Below, piece after piece: positions 34,830 to 42,886 of a stretch of DNA of 64,000 nt. The stretch's first letter is position 1. Each line of letters begins with the position of its first letter. Position numbers and translations under genes: made by a program. A model generated the notes under the pieces. It was not told where the DNA came from, made no database searches, and saw nothing but the letters and a program-made list of their open reading frames with translations. The stretch is from an uncultured Armatimonadota bacterium (lineage in GTDB: Bacteria > Armatimonadota > Fimbriimonadia > Fimbriimonadales > Fimbriimonadaceae): assembly GCA_903927025.1 (NCBI GenBank), contig CAIYLG010000002.1, forward strand, positions 212,157 to 276,156, read 5' to 3'.

Positions 34830-34932
34830 CTTCAGCAGTTCTCCACTTTGTCTTTACGGTCAGAAAGCACTCCATTCTACGGTGAATTGGGGTTAGGACT
34901 CGCCATACGCTGAATTCGTTCAGTTGTCCTGT

Positions 34933-35376
34933 TTAGGATGTAGTCAAGCTGAACAGAATGCGATCTGTCTCCGGAAACTCCTCATCCGCATGCAGGAGGC
35001 ACAATCCTCGGAGTTCTCCTCGATGATAGGTGCTATGGTTCAGGACGTGAAGCACTATTTCGCTGAGGGTTGTGCTGAGCGGCTCTCCTGAAATTCTCCG
35101 ATACTCCACGACGCGGTCCTCTGGAAGGGATTCCATTAGTGCAACCCACTTATCGGCCGCAATCTGGATTGCTTCCCTGGTAAGTTCCATTTCAGGGAAC
35201 GCCAAAGGGGAAAACCCCAAGCACCGCTGGTACCAAACAGATCCTGCAGAAAGAATGTGCTCAAAAATCCCGGTTTCAGGTTGCGGGAATCCCTTCGCCT
35301 CAAGGCATTCTAGCCAGCGAAGATTCGCCCAAGCGTCGTATTGGAACCCTGTGGCGAGCATTTGGAAGTCAGCCAT
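34933..35376 (-). CDS. DinB-fold protein
   Basis: Four-helix-bundle protein of the DinB/YfiT superfamily, many members of which bind a metal through three histidines and act as thiol-dependent transferases. HILSAGSVWYQRCLG and HVLNHSTYHRGELRGL supply the three His. It sits between two GspF-like genes, 9 bases after copy 1 and about 100 before copy 2, probably by chance of operon assembly. Function unknown. Confidence 0.85.
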   Translation of the reverse strand: MADFQMLATGFQYDAWANLRWLECLEAKGFPQPETGIFEHILSAGSVWYQRCLGFSPLAFPEMELTREAIQIAADKWVALMESLPEDRVVEYRRISGEPLSTTLSEIVLHVLNHSTYHRGELRGLCLLHADEEFPETDRILFSLTTS

Positions 35377-35385
35377 GCAGGGAGC

Positions 35386-36732
35386 TTACTCTCCCAAAAT
35401 GGTGGGAATGAGGCGCGAATAGTATCGAGTCAGCAACCATCCTGCAAGGACGGTCACGACGACTGCGAGAAGTCCCAGGAAGATAAAGCCAGCCCGCCTG
35501 GCCGCGGTTTCATCCTTTGCCCGGAAGTCTGCATCAGTCGCCTTTCGCACGGAATCCAATGCTCGCGGGACATCTCCGGTGATTTCTCCAGTTTGGACGA
35601 TATCGCCGAACTCAGGAGGAAGCACGCCCGCATTCCGCAGAGAGGTGGAAAGCTTGTCAGATTCCGTCATCTGCCGGCCCTGCTCCGCAAGTCGTTGGCG
35701 AATCGCTAGGTTGGGTACCGATTCGAGGGCAAGAAGGAACGTGTTCTGTGGGGAAAGCCCCCCACGACTTACCATTGCCAACGCCCACGTGAAGCGTGCC
35801 ATCGATTCTGCAGACGCTCGCCCCCCGATAACAGGAATGCGCATGATTAGGCTGTGCCGAAACTGCCGCATCGGCATTGAATTGACCCAAGCCGATAGCC
35901 CCCAAGCCACAAGGAAGATGAAGGCAGAGAGCGGAAGGACGGCTAGCAAGGCTTTGAACGCTGCTGCCGCAAGCGTCGCAACCGGCGGAAGGCTGCCCCC
36001 AGCGGCATCCTGGGTTTTGATGGAAGCCAGGCTGCCGTCAACAATTGCCAAGATCAGCGGTGTGATTCCAAACGTCGCGGCAAAGACGATCTGATAGTAG
36101 AACAGGCGCTTCTTGAGGCGGTCCGATCCCTGCATCTTGTCGGCGACTTCTTCCATAGCCTCAGGAAGAAAGCCTGCAGTTTCGCCGGCTCGAATTGTGC
36201 CGATTACGTCGGGGGGATAGAGGTATGGATAGGCTTCGAGCGCGTCGCTCATCCGACCGCCCTCAGAAACCTTGGCGGCGGCTCGAAACAGCGAATCGCG
36301 ATACCGCTCTGGCGTGCGGGAGGCGAGGTCAGTCAGTGACTGAGCGGGATTCATGCCGCTACGAAAATAGCTGCCCAACTGCGAAAACAAAAAGAAGAGG
36401 TCTCGATCCTTTCCGCGCTTCGTCTTGACGACATCTGCCTGATTGAATGGGGCACCTGGCGCACCCATCGAGATATTGCCGCGTATCTCTGGCGCTCGAT
36501 GCGGCACCGGTCGGGCGATACTTGGAGCCGCCGCCTGCAAAAGAACCTGAGGAGCGGGTACGCGTGGTGCCGGTGCAGGGATCGGTGACTGTGGCCCCTG
36601 CTCCAGCACCTCACGCACGATGTAGCCCGCACTGACCAGAGCGCTGGAAGCGGCATCGCGATTCGCCGCCTGCAAAGTGCCGGTTAGGAGTTGTCCGTCT
36701 TTATTTGCAACACTATATCTAAAGAAGGGCAT
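35386..36732 (-). CDS. Type II secretion/pilus inner-membrane platform protein (GspF/PilC family), copy 1
   Basis: Same family as copy 2 but divergent in sequence. The N-terminal domain is MPFFRYSVANKDGQLLTGTL. A proline-rich linker (IPAPAPRVPAPQVLL) follows. The T2SSF domains contain FFLFSQLGSYFRSGMNPAQSL, RAGETAGFLPEAMEEVADK and FGDIVQTGEITGDVPRAL. Its start overlaps the end of folK by 14 bases. The presence of two F-type proteins in one cluster suggests two related machines or a heteromeric platform. Confidence 0.9.
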   Translation of the reverse strand: MPFFRYSVANKDGQLLTGTLQAANRDAASSALVSAGYIVREVLEQGPQSPIPAPAPRVPAPQVLLQAAAPSIARPVPHRAPEIRGNISMGAPGAPFNQADVVKTKRGKDRDLFFLFSQLGSYFRSGMNPAQSLTDLASRTPERYRDSLFRAAAKVSEGGRMSDALEAYPYLYPPDVIGTIRAGETAGFLPEAMEEVADKMQGSDRLKKRLFYYQIVFAATFGITPLILAIVDGSLASIKTQDAAGGSLPPVATLAAAAFKALLAVLPLSAFIFLVAWGLSAWVNSMPMRQFRHSLIMRIPVIGGRASAESMARFTWALAMVSRGGLSPQNTFLLALESVPNLAIRQRLAEQGRQMTESDKLSTSLRNAGVLPPEFGDIVQTGEITGDVPRALDSVRKATDADFRAKDETAARRAGFIFLGLLAVVVTVLAGWLLTRYYSRLIPTILGE

Positions 36733-37285
36733 CGCTTAGGGTGATGACGTGATCGCGCTGAAGTTCCGTTCGGGCAAGGAGGTCTGAGACAACCCCAAGG
36801 CCCGGAATCAATGTATTGGGAACGATATCGTTGAGAGGCTGGAGTACAAATCGTCGCTCGGGAATGGCTGGGTGGGGCACCGTAAGTTTCAGGATGTTGT
36901 CCTCCATGAATTGATACGATAACCGTCCGTACGCCACAAGGTCTAGGTCTATCTCTCTCGGTCCATTTCTCTCTCGTGGGGCTCGGCCGATTTCCTGTTC
37001 AAGGCGCTTGAGCGTCGCCAGGACCGATCTTGGACTCTGCAGAGACGAGCACGAAACGGCGGCGTTAAGAAAGGGCGGCTGATCCTCCACATACATCGGC
37101 GCGGTTCGGTAGATCTGGCTCGCCATCAGGGGTCCAAACTCGCGCTCCAGCATTTTGGCCGCGACTCGAAGATTGTTCAGGCTGTCGCCGACATTCGATC
37201 CGAGGGCAATCAACACTTCCGCCACGCCACAGTTTAGCTGTCCCAGTCGAGAATCAGACGTCCAGACGCCCTGCTCCCCAAACAT
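36719..37285 (-). CDS. folK: 6-hydroxymethyl-7,8-dihydropterin pyrophosphokinase
   Basis: Transfers pyrophosphate from ATP to 6-hydroxymethyl-dihydropterin in folate synthesis. Family signatures: LIALGSNVGDSLNNLRVA, YRTAPMYVEDQPPFLNAAV, RNGPREIDLDLVAYG and LTVPHPAIPERRFVLQPL. About 20 extra N-terminal residues precede the first strand, so the true start may lie further in. It heads the secretion-platform gene run. Confidence 0.93.
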   Translation of the reverse strand: MFGEQGVWTSDSRLGQLNCGVAEVLIALGSNVGDSLNNLRVAAKMLEREFGPLMASQIYRTAPMYVEDQPPFLNAAVSCSSLQSPRSVLATLKRLEQEIGRAPRERNGPREIDLDLVAYGRLSYQFMEDNILKLTVPHPAIPERRFVLQPLNDIVPNTLIPGLGVVSDLLARTELQRDHVITLSDALL

Positions 37286-37354
37286 AAACTGGATGCCAAG
37301 CTGGTGATCGTGGCAATTTTCAGCGATTTTGAGTCACAATTCAGGTCCCTGAAT

Positions 37355-37431
37355 GGCGGGTATAGCTCAGGGGTTAGAGCGCCTGACTGTGGCTCAGGAG
37401 GCCGTGGGTTCAATTCCCATTACCCGCCCCA
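37355..37431 (+). tRNA. tRNA-His (GTG)
   Basis: Cloverleaf folds by eye: acceptor GCGGGTA/TACCCGC, D-arm GCTC/GAGC, anticodon stem CCTGA/TCAGG with loop CTGTGGC (anticodon GTG), T-arm GTGGG/CCCAT with TTCAATT. An encoded extra G at -1 faces C73, the identity element of histidine tRNAs, and CCA is encoded at 37429-37431. Confidence 0.97.
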
Positions 37432-37463
37432 TTTCCTTAATTCGCGCTAAGCTTTGAGGGAAC

Positions 37464-39665
37464 ATGAATTCTTCCCGTGGCTCCCGATGTTTGCTGGCTG
37501 CGTCGATTTTCTGTCTGACAGTTAGTCCAACCTTTTCTCAGGTCATTCCTTCCTTTCGCGACCCATCCGTCAGTCTTGACACTCGAGTGAAGGATCTCTT
37601 GACTCGTCTGACCACAGAAGAGAAGCTCGGACTGATTCACGGTGCCAGCAAGTTCTCCACCGCTGGGGTTCCGCGTTTAGGAATTGGCCCCCTCTGGATG
37701 TCGGACGGACCTCACGGAGTGCGAGAGGAGATCGGTCCCGATACCTGGAATGCGGCAGGAAGAACGGATGATTTCTCCACCGCCATGCCGGTGGGTATCT
37801 GCCTGGCATCAACCTGGGACCCTGATCTGGCGGCAGCAGACGGTCGAACCATCGGACAGGAAGCCCTTTGGAGAGGCAAGAACATCATGCTTGGTCCGGG
37901 TGTGAACATCATGCGAACCCCGCTTAATGGCCGAAATTTCGAGTACATGGGGGAGGATCCGTATTTGGCTGGGCAGATGGCGGTTGGCTTCATCCAAGGT
38001 CAGCAGGGAGAAGGCGTGGCCTCGTGCGTCAAGCACTTTGCGGGAAACAACCAGGAAATCCAGCGCAACTCCATTGATGTCCAAATGGACGACCGGACCC
38101 TTTACGAGATTTACCTTCCTGCATTTAAGGCAGCCGTCCAGCAGGGACACGTGCTTAGCCTGATGGGTGCCTACAACAAATTTCGCGGTACCTACTGCTG
38201 CGAGAACAGCCTGTTGCTCAACTCCATCCTTAAAAAGGATTGGGGATTTCAGGGCCTCGTGATGAGCGATTGGGGAGGAGCACACTCGACTGATGGATCC
38301 GTTCGAGGAGGTCTCGATTTGGAGATGGGGACGGAGGGTCCTTACGGCAAAAACTATCTGGCCGGTCCGTTTGGAGCAGGAATCGCGGCGGGCACCTACT
38401 CAATCGACCAGCTGGATGAAAAAGTTTCGCGCGTACTTCGAGTGCTCATTGCGACCCATGGAGTAGATGTAAAGCCCGCAGGCTCCTACAACACTCGACA
38501 GCATCAGATGACAGCTAGGAAAGTGGCGGAGGATGGGTCCGTCCTGCTGAAGAATGACCGTGCCACTCTGCCCCTGAATACCGCAAAAATTCACTCTGTC
38601 GCCATCATTGGCTCAAATGCCAATCAGAAGTTTGCGTCTGGAGGCATGAGTTCTGGCATAAAGGCATTCTATGAGGTGCCAATTTTGGAAGGCCTCACTC
38701 GCGAGTTGGGCGACAAGGTCACCGTGACTTATGCAGCCGGCTACAGGATCCCGCGTCGGATGCGGCGAGGACAGCCTTCCCCGGCTCCAGTTGTCGACCA
38801 TGACCTCATCCGCCAAGCTGTCGCGGCAGCGCGCGCATCCGAATTTGCCATCATCGTGGCAGGCCTCAACCACGATTACGATACCGAGGGTTCGGACAGA
38901 CCGAACATGAAGCTTCCTGCCGGTGAAGACGAACTGATTGCCGCGGTTGCCGCCGTCAACAAGCACACCGTTGTGGTGATGGTTTCTGGATCGCCCGTTG
39001 AAATGGGAGCATGGATCGGCAAGGTTCCTGCAGTTCTGCAGACTTGGTACGGAGGGGCAGAGTCAGGAAACGCCGTCGCACGTCTGCTCACCGGAGCCGC
39101 GAATCCATCCGGGAAACTCCCATGCACTTTCCCTAAGCGGCTTGAGGACACGCCGACGAGCCATTTCAAGTCGTACCCAGGCGCAAACGGGGTTGAGCAC
39201 TACGAAGAAGGATTGAAAGTTGGATATCGTTGGTACGACGACCAAAAGCTGGAGCCAGAGTTCCCCTTTGGTTTCGGACTGTCCTACACCACGTTCGCCT
39301 ACTCGAATCTTGACGTGACCGGATACCAGGAGCACGGCTTCGCTGCGCATGTGCAATTTGATGTTGCCAACACCGGCAAGATCGACGGCGCTGAAGTGGT
39401 TCAGGTTTATGTGTCCGCAAAGGGCTCGTCAGTTTGGAGGCCGGTCCAAGAGCTGAAAGGCTTCAAAAAGGTGTTGTTGGCGAGGGGGCAAACAGCCTCA
39501 GTGTCCTTACTGCTTGATTTTTCCGCGTTCGCCTATTACGATTCGGCAAGTCAGATGTGGGTTTCAGAAAAGGGAGAGTACGAGATCCGAGTAGGAAGCT
39601 CGTCTCGTGATATTCGCCTCCAAAAATCAATAAACGTGCCACAAACTCTGCGCTATCACGACTAA
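37464..39665 (+). CDS. Secreted glycoside hydrolase family 3 beta-glucosidase
   Basis: Exo-acting beta-glycosidase, probably periplasmic. The signal peptide ends near VSPTFSQ. The GH3 N-terminal barrel has RLGIGPLWMSDGPHGVR, SCVKHFAGNNQE, and nucleophile Asp269 in GLVMSDWGG. The C-terminal sandwich has NHDYDTEGSDRPNMKLP, and a fibronectin-III-like end (VFDVANTGKIDGAEVVQVYVS-type strands) is present. Length 733 is typical of bglX-type enzymes. Start supported by GAGGG before the ATG. Follows tRNA-His; convergent with a histidine kinase (4-base overlap). Confidence 0.93.
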   Translation: MNSSRGSRCLLAASIFCLTVSPTFSQVIPSFRDPSVSLDTRVKDLLTRLTTEEKLGLIHGASKFSTAGVPRLGIGPLWMSDGPHGVREEIGPDTWNAAGRTDDFSTAMPVGICLASTWDPDLAAADGRTIGQEALWRGKNIMLGPGVNIMRTPLNGRNFEYMGEDPYLAGQMAVGFIQGQQGEGVASCVKHFAGNNQEIQRNSIDVQMDDRTLYEIYLPAFKAAVQQGHVLSLMGAYNKFRGTYCCENSLLLNSILKKDWGFQGLVMSDWGGAHSTDGSVRGGLDLEMGTEGPYGKNYLAGPFGAGIAAGTYSIDQLDEKVSRVLRVLIATHGVDVKPAGSYNTRQHQMTARKVAEDGSVLLKNDRATLPLNTAKIHSVAIIGSNANQKFASGGMSSGIKAFYEVPILEGLTRELGDKVTVTYAAGYRIPRRMRRGQPSPAPVVDHDLIRQAVAAARASEFAIIVAGLNHDYDTEGSDRPNMKLPAGEDELIAAVAAVNKHTVVVMVSGSPVEMGAWIGKVPAVLQTWYGGAESGNAVARLLTGAANPSGKLPCTFPKRLEDTPTSHFKSYPGANGVEHYEEGLKVGYRWYDDQKLEPEFPFGFGLSYTTFAYSNLDVTGYQEHGFAAHVQFDVANTGKIDGAEVVQVYVSAKGSSVWRPVQELKGFKKVLLARGQTASVSLLLDFSAFAYYDSASQMWVSEKGEYEIRVGSSSRDIRLQKSINVPQTLRYHD

Positions 39666-40819
39666 AACCGCTTCGGAGCGTCGGACATCGGACCTTGTCT
39701 GCCGATCGCTAGGGAGAAGGTGCAGCCAACTCCCTCCTGGGCAATCACGGAAACCCCGCCGCCATGTCGTTCCGCAATGCGAACGACTTTGGCTAATCCC
39801 ATTCCTATGCCGGGGTACTCCTCATCGCGGTGCAGCCGTTCAAACGGCTGGAAGATCTTGCCTTCGTATTTCGGGTCAAAACCGATGCCGTTGTCGGCAA
39901 AGGTAACTGTCAGCTCGCTCTCTGTCCTTCTAAGATCAACCTGAATTTTAAGCGGGCGATCATGGCTCCGATAGGTGACCGCATTAACGATCAGCTCACC
40001 AAGGGCCATGTTCAGCTGCTTTCGGTCGCCGATCACGATGATTTCTTCAGGAAGCGACAGCAAAATTGGCTGCCCAATTTCAGCTGACAGTTTTCTGACC
40101 TCCGCGGAGATGAAGGTGCTGAGCTCGACCGAATCCCGATTCAAAGAATCTTTGGCAAGACGCGAGTATGTCAACAGCCCGTCAAGAAGCTCTCCCAGCT
40201 TTACCGCCGCCGCCGAGATCCGGCTCAGCTTTTCCCTTACCGGTGGTTCCAGTTGGTCACCGTAGTCCTCAAAGAGGATATGGATGTTTCCTGTGATCGC
40301 CCGTGACGGCGTCCGAAGATCGTGGGAAACCGAGTAGCAGAAACCTTCGAGCTCTCGATTGGCCTGCTCAAGCTCTCGTGTGCGCTCCTGAACCCGTTCC
40401 TCTAGCGACTCGTTCAAATGACGGAGTTCCTCCTGGGCGCGCTCGCGAGATCGTTTCGCTTCTCGCTCACGGTGCACGAGAGCGATAACTCCTACGCCGA
40501 TAAGGAGATAGAGGAGCATCCCAAATTGCTCTGCCCGATCTCCCAAATTGAGGTTGTCAATGGGTGGAATGAGAATCCACGCACACATAAAGCAACTGAA
40601 GAGGAGGGCAAAGATGCCGGGGCCAACTCCCCCGTACCAGGCGCTAACGAGGACAGCGGGTACAAACAGGATCAGCCGATTGTGGTCTTTGAGCTCCTTG
40701 TCCATTCCGTATCGGATGCCGGTAGCGGTGCATACCGTGGCGAAGGCGAGGAAGTATCCGCTGACGCGGTCTAGCCGGTCGGCAATTCTTCCCAACACTG
40801 TCGCGCGATCCAATCCCAT
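39662..40819 (-). CDS. Sensor histidine kinase with DUF4118-like membrane domain
   Basis: Two-component sensor. The N-terminus has four close-packed helices (about 20-115) similar to the KdpD-type DUF4118 unit, with little periplasmic sequence. A coiled linker (REREAKRSRERAQEELRHLNESLEERVQERT) leads to HisKA with phospho-acceptor His166 (VSHDLRTP), then HATPase_c (LGELIVNAVTY, FADNGIGFD, GMGLA). The arrangement resembles phytochrome-like kinases that work with separate receivers. No response regulator is adjacent, so it is an orphan here. Confidence 0.9.
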   Translation of the reverse strand: MGLDRATVLGRIADRLDRVSGYFLAFATVCTATGIRYGMDKELKDHNRLILFVPAVLVSAWYGGVGPGIFALLFSCFMCAWILIPPIDNLNLGDRAEQFGMLLYLLIGVGVIALVHREREAKRSRERAQEELRHLNESLEERVQERTRELEQANRELEGFCYSVSHDLRTPSRAITGNIHILFEDYGDQLEPPVREKLSRISAAAVKLGELLDGLLTYSRLAKDSLNRDSVELSTFISAEVRKLSAEIGQPILLSLPEEIIVIGDRKQLNMALGELIVNAVTYRSHDRPLKIQVDLRRTESELTVTFADNGIGFDPKYEGKIFQPFERLHRDEEYPGIGMGLAKVVRIAERHGGGVSVIAQEGVGCTFSLAIGRQGPMSDAPKRF

Positions 40820-40972
40820 TTCAGTCCAACCATAGTAAACGCAGGCACGGACGGAGAAGGACGGGTTTTCTCCGTGGCTTTGGACGAAGCGACGGGCAAA
40901 TGCGCAAGGAATGAACCTTTGCCTAAGTTATCCAACATGCTGATCGACCTTCCGGTTTTGGCGTTGATCTCG

Positions 40973-40978
40973 TATAAT
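40973..40978 (+). promoter_or_regulatory. -10 box of Y-family polymerase gene
   Basis: Consensus TATAAT 7 bases before the ATG at 40986, so the message is probably leaderless. No clear -35. Confidence 0.55.
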
Positions 40979-40985
40979 GGATCCA

Positions 40986-42275
40986 ATGGTAGACGCATCT
41001 CTACCTTTCATGAAAACGGAGCGAAGACTCCGCTACCTGTTTCTTGATTTCAACTCGTACTTTGCGTCGGTCGAGCAACAGGAGCGGCCTGAGCTTCGCG
41101 GAAAGCCAGTCGCCGTGGTTCCGGTGCTCACGGATACCACGAGCTGCATCGCGGCGTCTTATGAGGCCAAGGCGTTTGGAGTCAAGTGCGGCACCAATGT
41201 TGGCGAAGCACGGGCGAAGTGCCCTGGACTGCAGGTGGTCGAGGCACGGCCCAAGGTTTACGTCGCCTATCACGAAAAGGCCAAGGAAGTCGCCCAACGA
41301 ATTCTCCCCATCGACGAAGTTCACAGCATCGACGAGGTGAGCTTCAAGCTCCTCGGTGAGGAGCGCAACAAGGAAGAAGCCTGCGCGCTTGCAAACCGAC
41401 TGAAGCAGGAGATCATGCGGTCGATTGGCCCATGCATCAAGTGCTCCGTCGGCATCGCCCCAAACAGGTTCCTTTCGAAGGTGGCCACGGATATGCAGAA
41501 ACCGGACGGCCTAATCGTCCTCGAAGCCTCGGATCTCCCGCACAAGCTGCACCGCCTGAAGCTGACGGACTTTGTGGGCATCAACGTCCGCATGGAGAAG
41601 CGCCTCAATGCGTCGCTCATCTTCACTGCTGAGCAGATGTGTGCCGCCTCACGCAAGGATCTCATCAAGGCATTTGGCTCGATTATCGGTGACAAGTGGT
41701 GGTACATGCTTCGGGGCTACGACATGGGTCCCGAAGTTCATCCTCGTCGCTCGCTCGGTCATTCCTGTGTGCTCGCGCCAGAAATGAGGACGGATACAGC
41801 CTGCAAAGAAGTGTTGCTTCGACTGGTTCAAAAAGCCTCGGCGAGGTTGCGAACGGAGGACCTTTGGACCGAGGCGATGGATATCGGCGTGAGTTCAGAC
41901 ATCCAGCCCTGGCACGTTCACGTACGTGTTCCGCCAACTCAGGACACCCTCACTTTGAACGAGCATTTCCTTGCCGCTTGGGAAACCAGAAGCTTCCGAC
42001 AGCCACGAAAGGTCTCGGTTACTTTCACGAACTTGAAGAAGGCCGAGCATGTGACCCCTTCCCTTTTTGACCCTAACTACGACCGCATGCTGCTCAATAA
42101 AGCAGTCGATACCGTGAACCAAAAGTTTGGTAAGAACTCCATCTTTCTAGCGGGGATGGAGCACGCGAAGGAAGCAGCCGACGAGAAGATCGCGTTCGGA
42201 AAGACCTGGCTGTTTCAGGAGGGGAAAGGAGATAACGAAATCTTTGCGATTCCAGATTTAGACGAGCGAGATTAG
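40986..42275 (+). CDS. Y-family translesion DNA polymerase (DinB/UmuC-like)
   Basis: Error-prone polymerase for bypass of DNA lesions. Catalytic acidic residues are in LFLDFNSYFASVEQ and HSIDEVSF (the SIDE motif). SVGIAPNRFLSKVATDMQKPDG and the little-finger domain follow. The region from about 290 on is more divergent than Pol IV (no YTPK-type end), and the C-terminus lacks a recognisable beta-clamp motif by eye. I choose ATG 40986 because the track's 40977 start lies in the -10 box; 41010 is an alternative. No LexA or imuB/dnaE2 neighbour. Confidence 0.88.
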   Translation: MVDASLPFMKTERRLRYLFLDFNSYFASVEQQERPELRGKPVAVVPVLTDTTSCIAASYEAKAFGVKCGTNVGEARAKCPGLQVVEARPKVYVAYHEKAKEVAQRILPIDEVHSIDEVSFKLLGEERNKEEACALANRLKQEIMRSIGPCIKCSVGIAPNRFLSKVATDMQKPDGLIVLEASDLPHKLHRLKLTDFVGINVRMEKRLNASLIFTAEQMCAASRKDLIKAFGSIIGDKWWYMLRGYDMGPEVHPRRSLGHSCVLAPEMRTDTACKEVLLRLVQKASARLRTEDLWTEAMDIGVSSDIQPWHVHVRVPPTQDTLTLNEHFLAAWETRSFRQPRKVSVTFTNLKKAEHVTPSLFDPNYDRMLLNKAVDTVNQKFGKNSIFLAGMEHAKEAADEKIAFGKTWLFQEGKGDNEIFAIPDLDERD

Positions 42276-42796
42276 TCCCTCATTTTCGTGCCGGCTGTGG
42301 AGTCTGACAAGGATCGGAAAAATGCCGGATTAACCTTGAGTTTGACGGCTTTGAAGAGTTGCCACATTGCCATTCCAGCCGCATAGAACAGCAGCGTATC
42401 GGTTAGGTTTCTTCGGTGTTCTCCAAAACGATCAGGGCCACCGCCCAAGTAAAGTGCCATAAGAATGGCAATCGGTATGGTCAGCGGGGCTACCCTTCGC
42501 CAAGATGCCCACAACGTCGGATTAAGCTGGCGATTGGTTTGAACTGGCTCTGCATTTGCGATTGAAACCGATTGGCGGCCGACTGACCCTCTAGAGTTCC
42601 TCACCTCGTGAAGAAGCCGCTCCACTTCCTGGGACGAAAGCTGAGTCGCCTCCGCGATGTCGTGCACCGTGATCAGCGACTGTCGCGCCGCCTCTTCCCT
42701 TTGGCGGATAGCCCAAAGCTCCATGACCTCGTTGGCCTCGGTCTGGGTCATGTATGTAGCGCTGAGGTTGTGGTCGGGAGTGCGGAAGGTTTCCAT
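42272..42796 (-). CDS. Membrane protein with helix-turn-helix-like N-terminus
   Basis: Not recognised. Residues about 10-60 are helical and end in ITVHDIAEATQLSSQEVERLLHEVR, which has the spacing of a winged-helix or HTH DNA-binding motif. Two hydrophobic segments (LTIPIAILMALYLGG and TLLFYAAGMAMWQLF) follow. A soluble HTH on a two-helix membrane anchor suggests a membrane-bound regulator, but no target is visible. ATG 42796 (METFRTP) is preferred to the track's 42820. Confidence 0.55.
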   Translation of the reverse strand: METFRTPDHNLSATYMTQTEANEVMELWAIRQREEAARQSLITVHDIAEATQLSSQEVERLLHEVRNSRGSVGRQSVSIANAEPVQTNRQLNPTLWASWRRVAPLTIPIAILMALYLGGGPDRFGEHRRNLTDTLLFYAAGMAMWQLFKAVKLKVNPAFFRSLSDSTAGTKMRD

Positions 42797-42886
42797 GGCC
42801 AGTAAAACGGAACGGTCCAAACACTTTACGGTAGAAATTACGGGTGGGATTCGCCAATTAGAAGAGTTTCGCAGCTGGAGCGCTGG

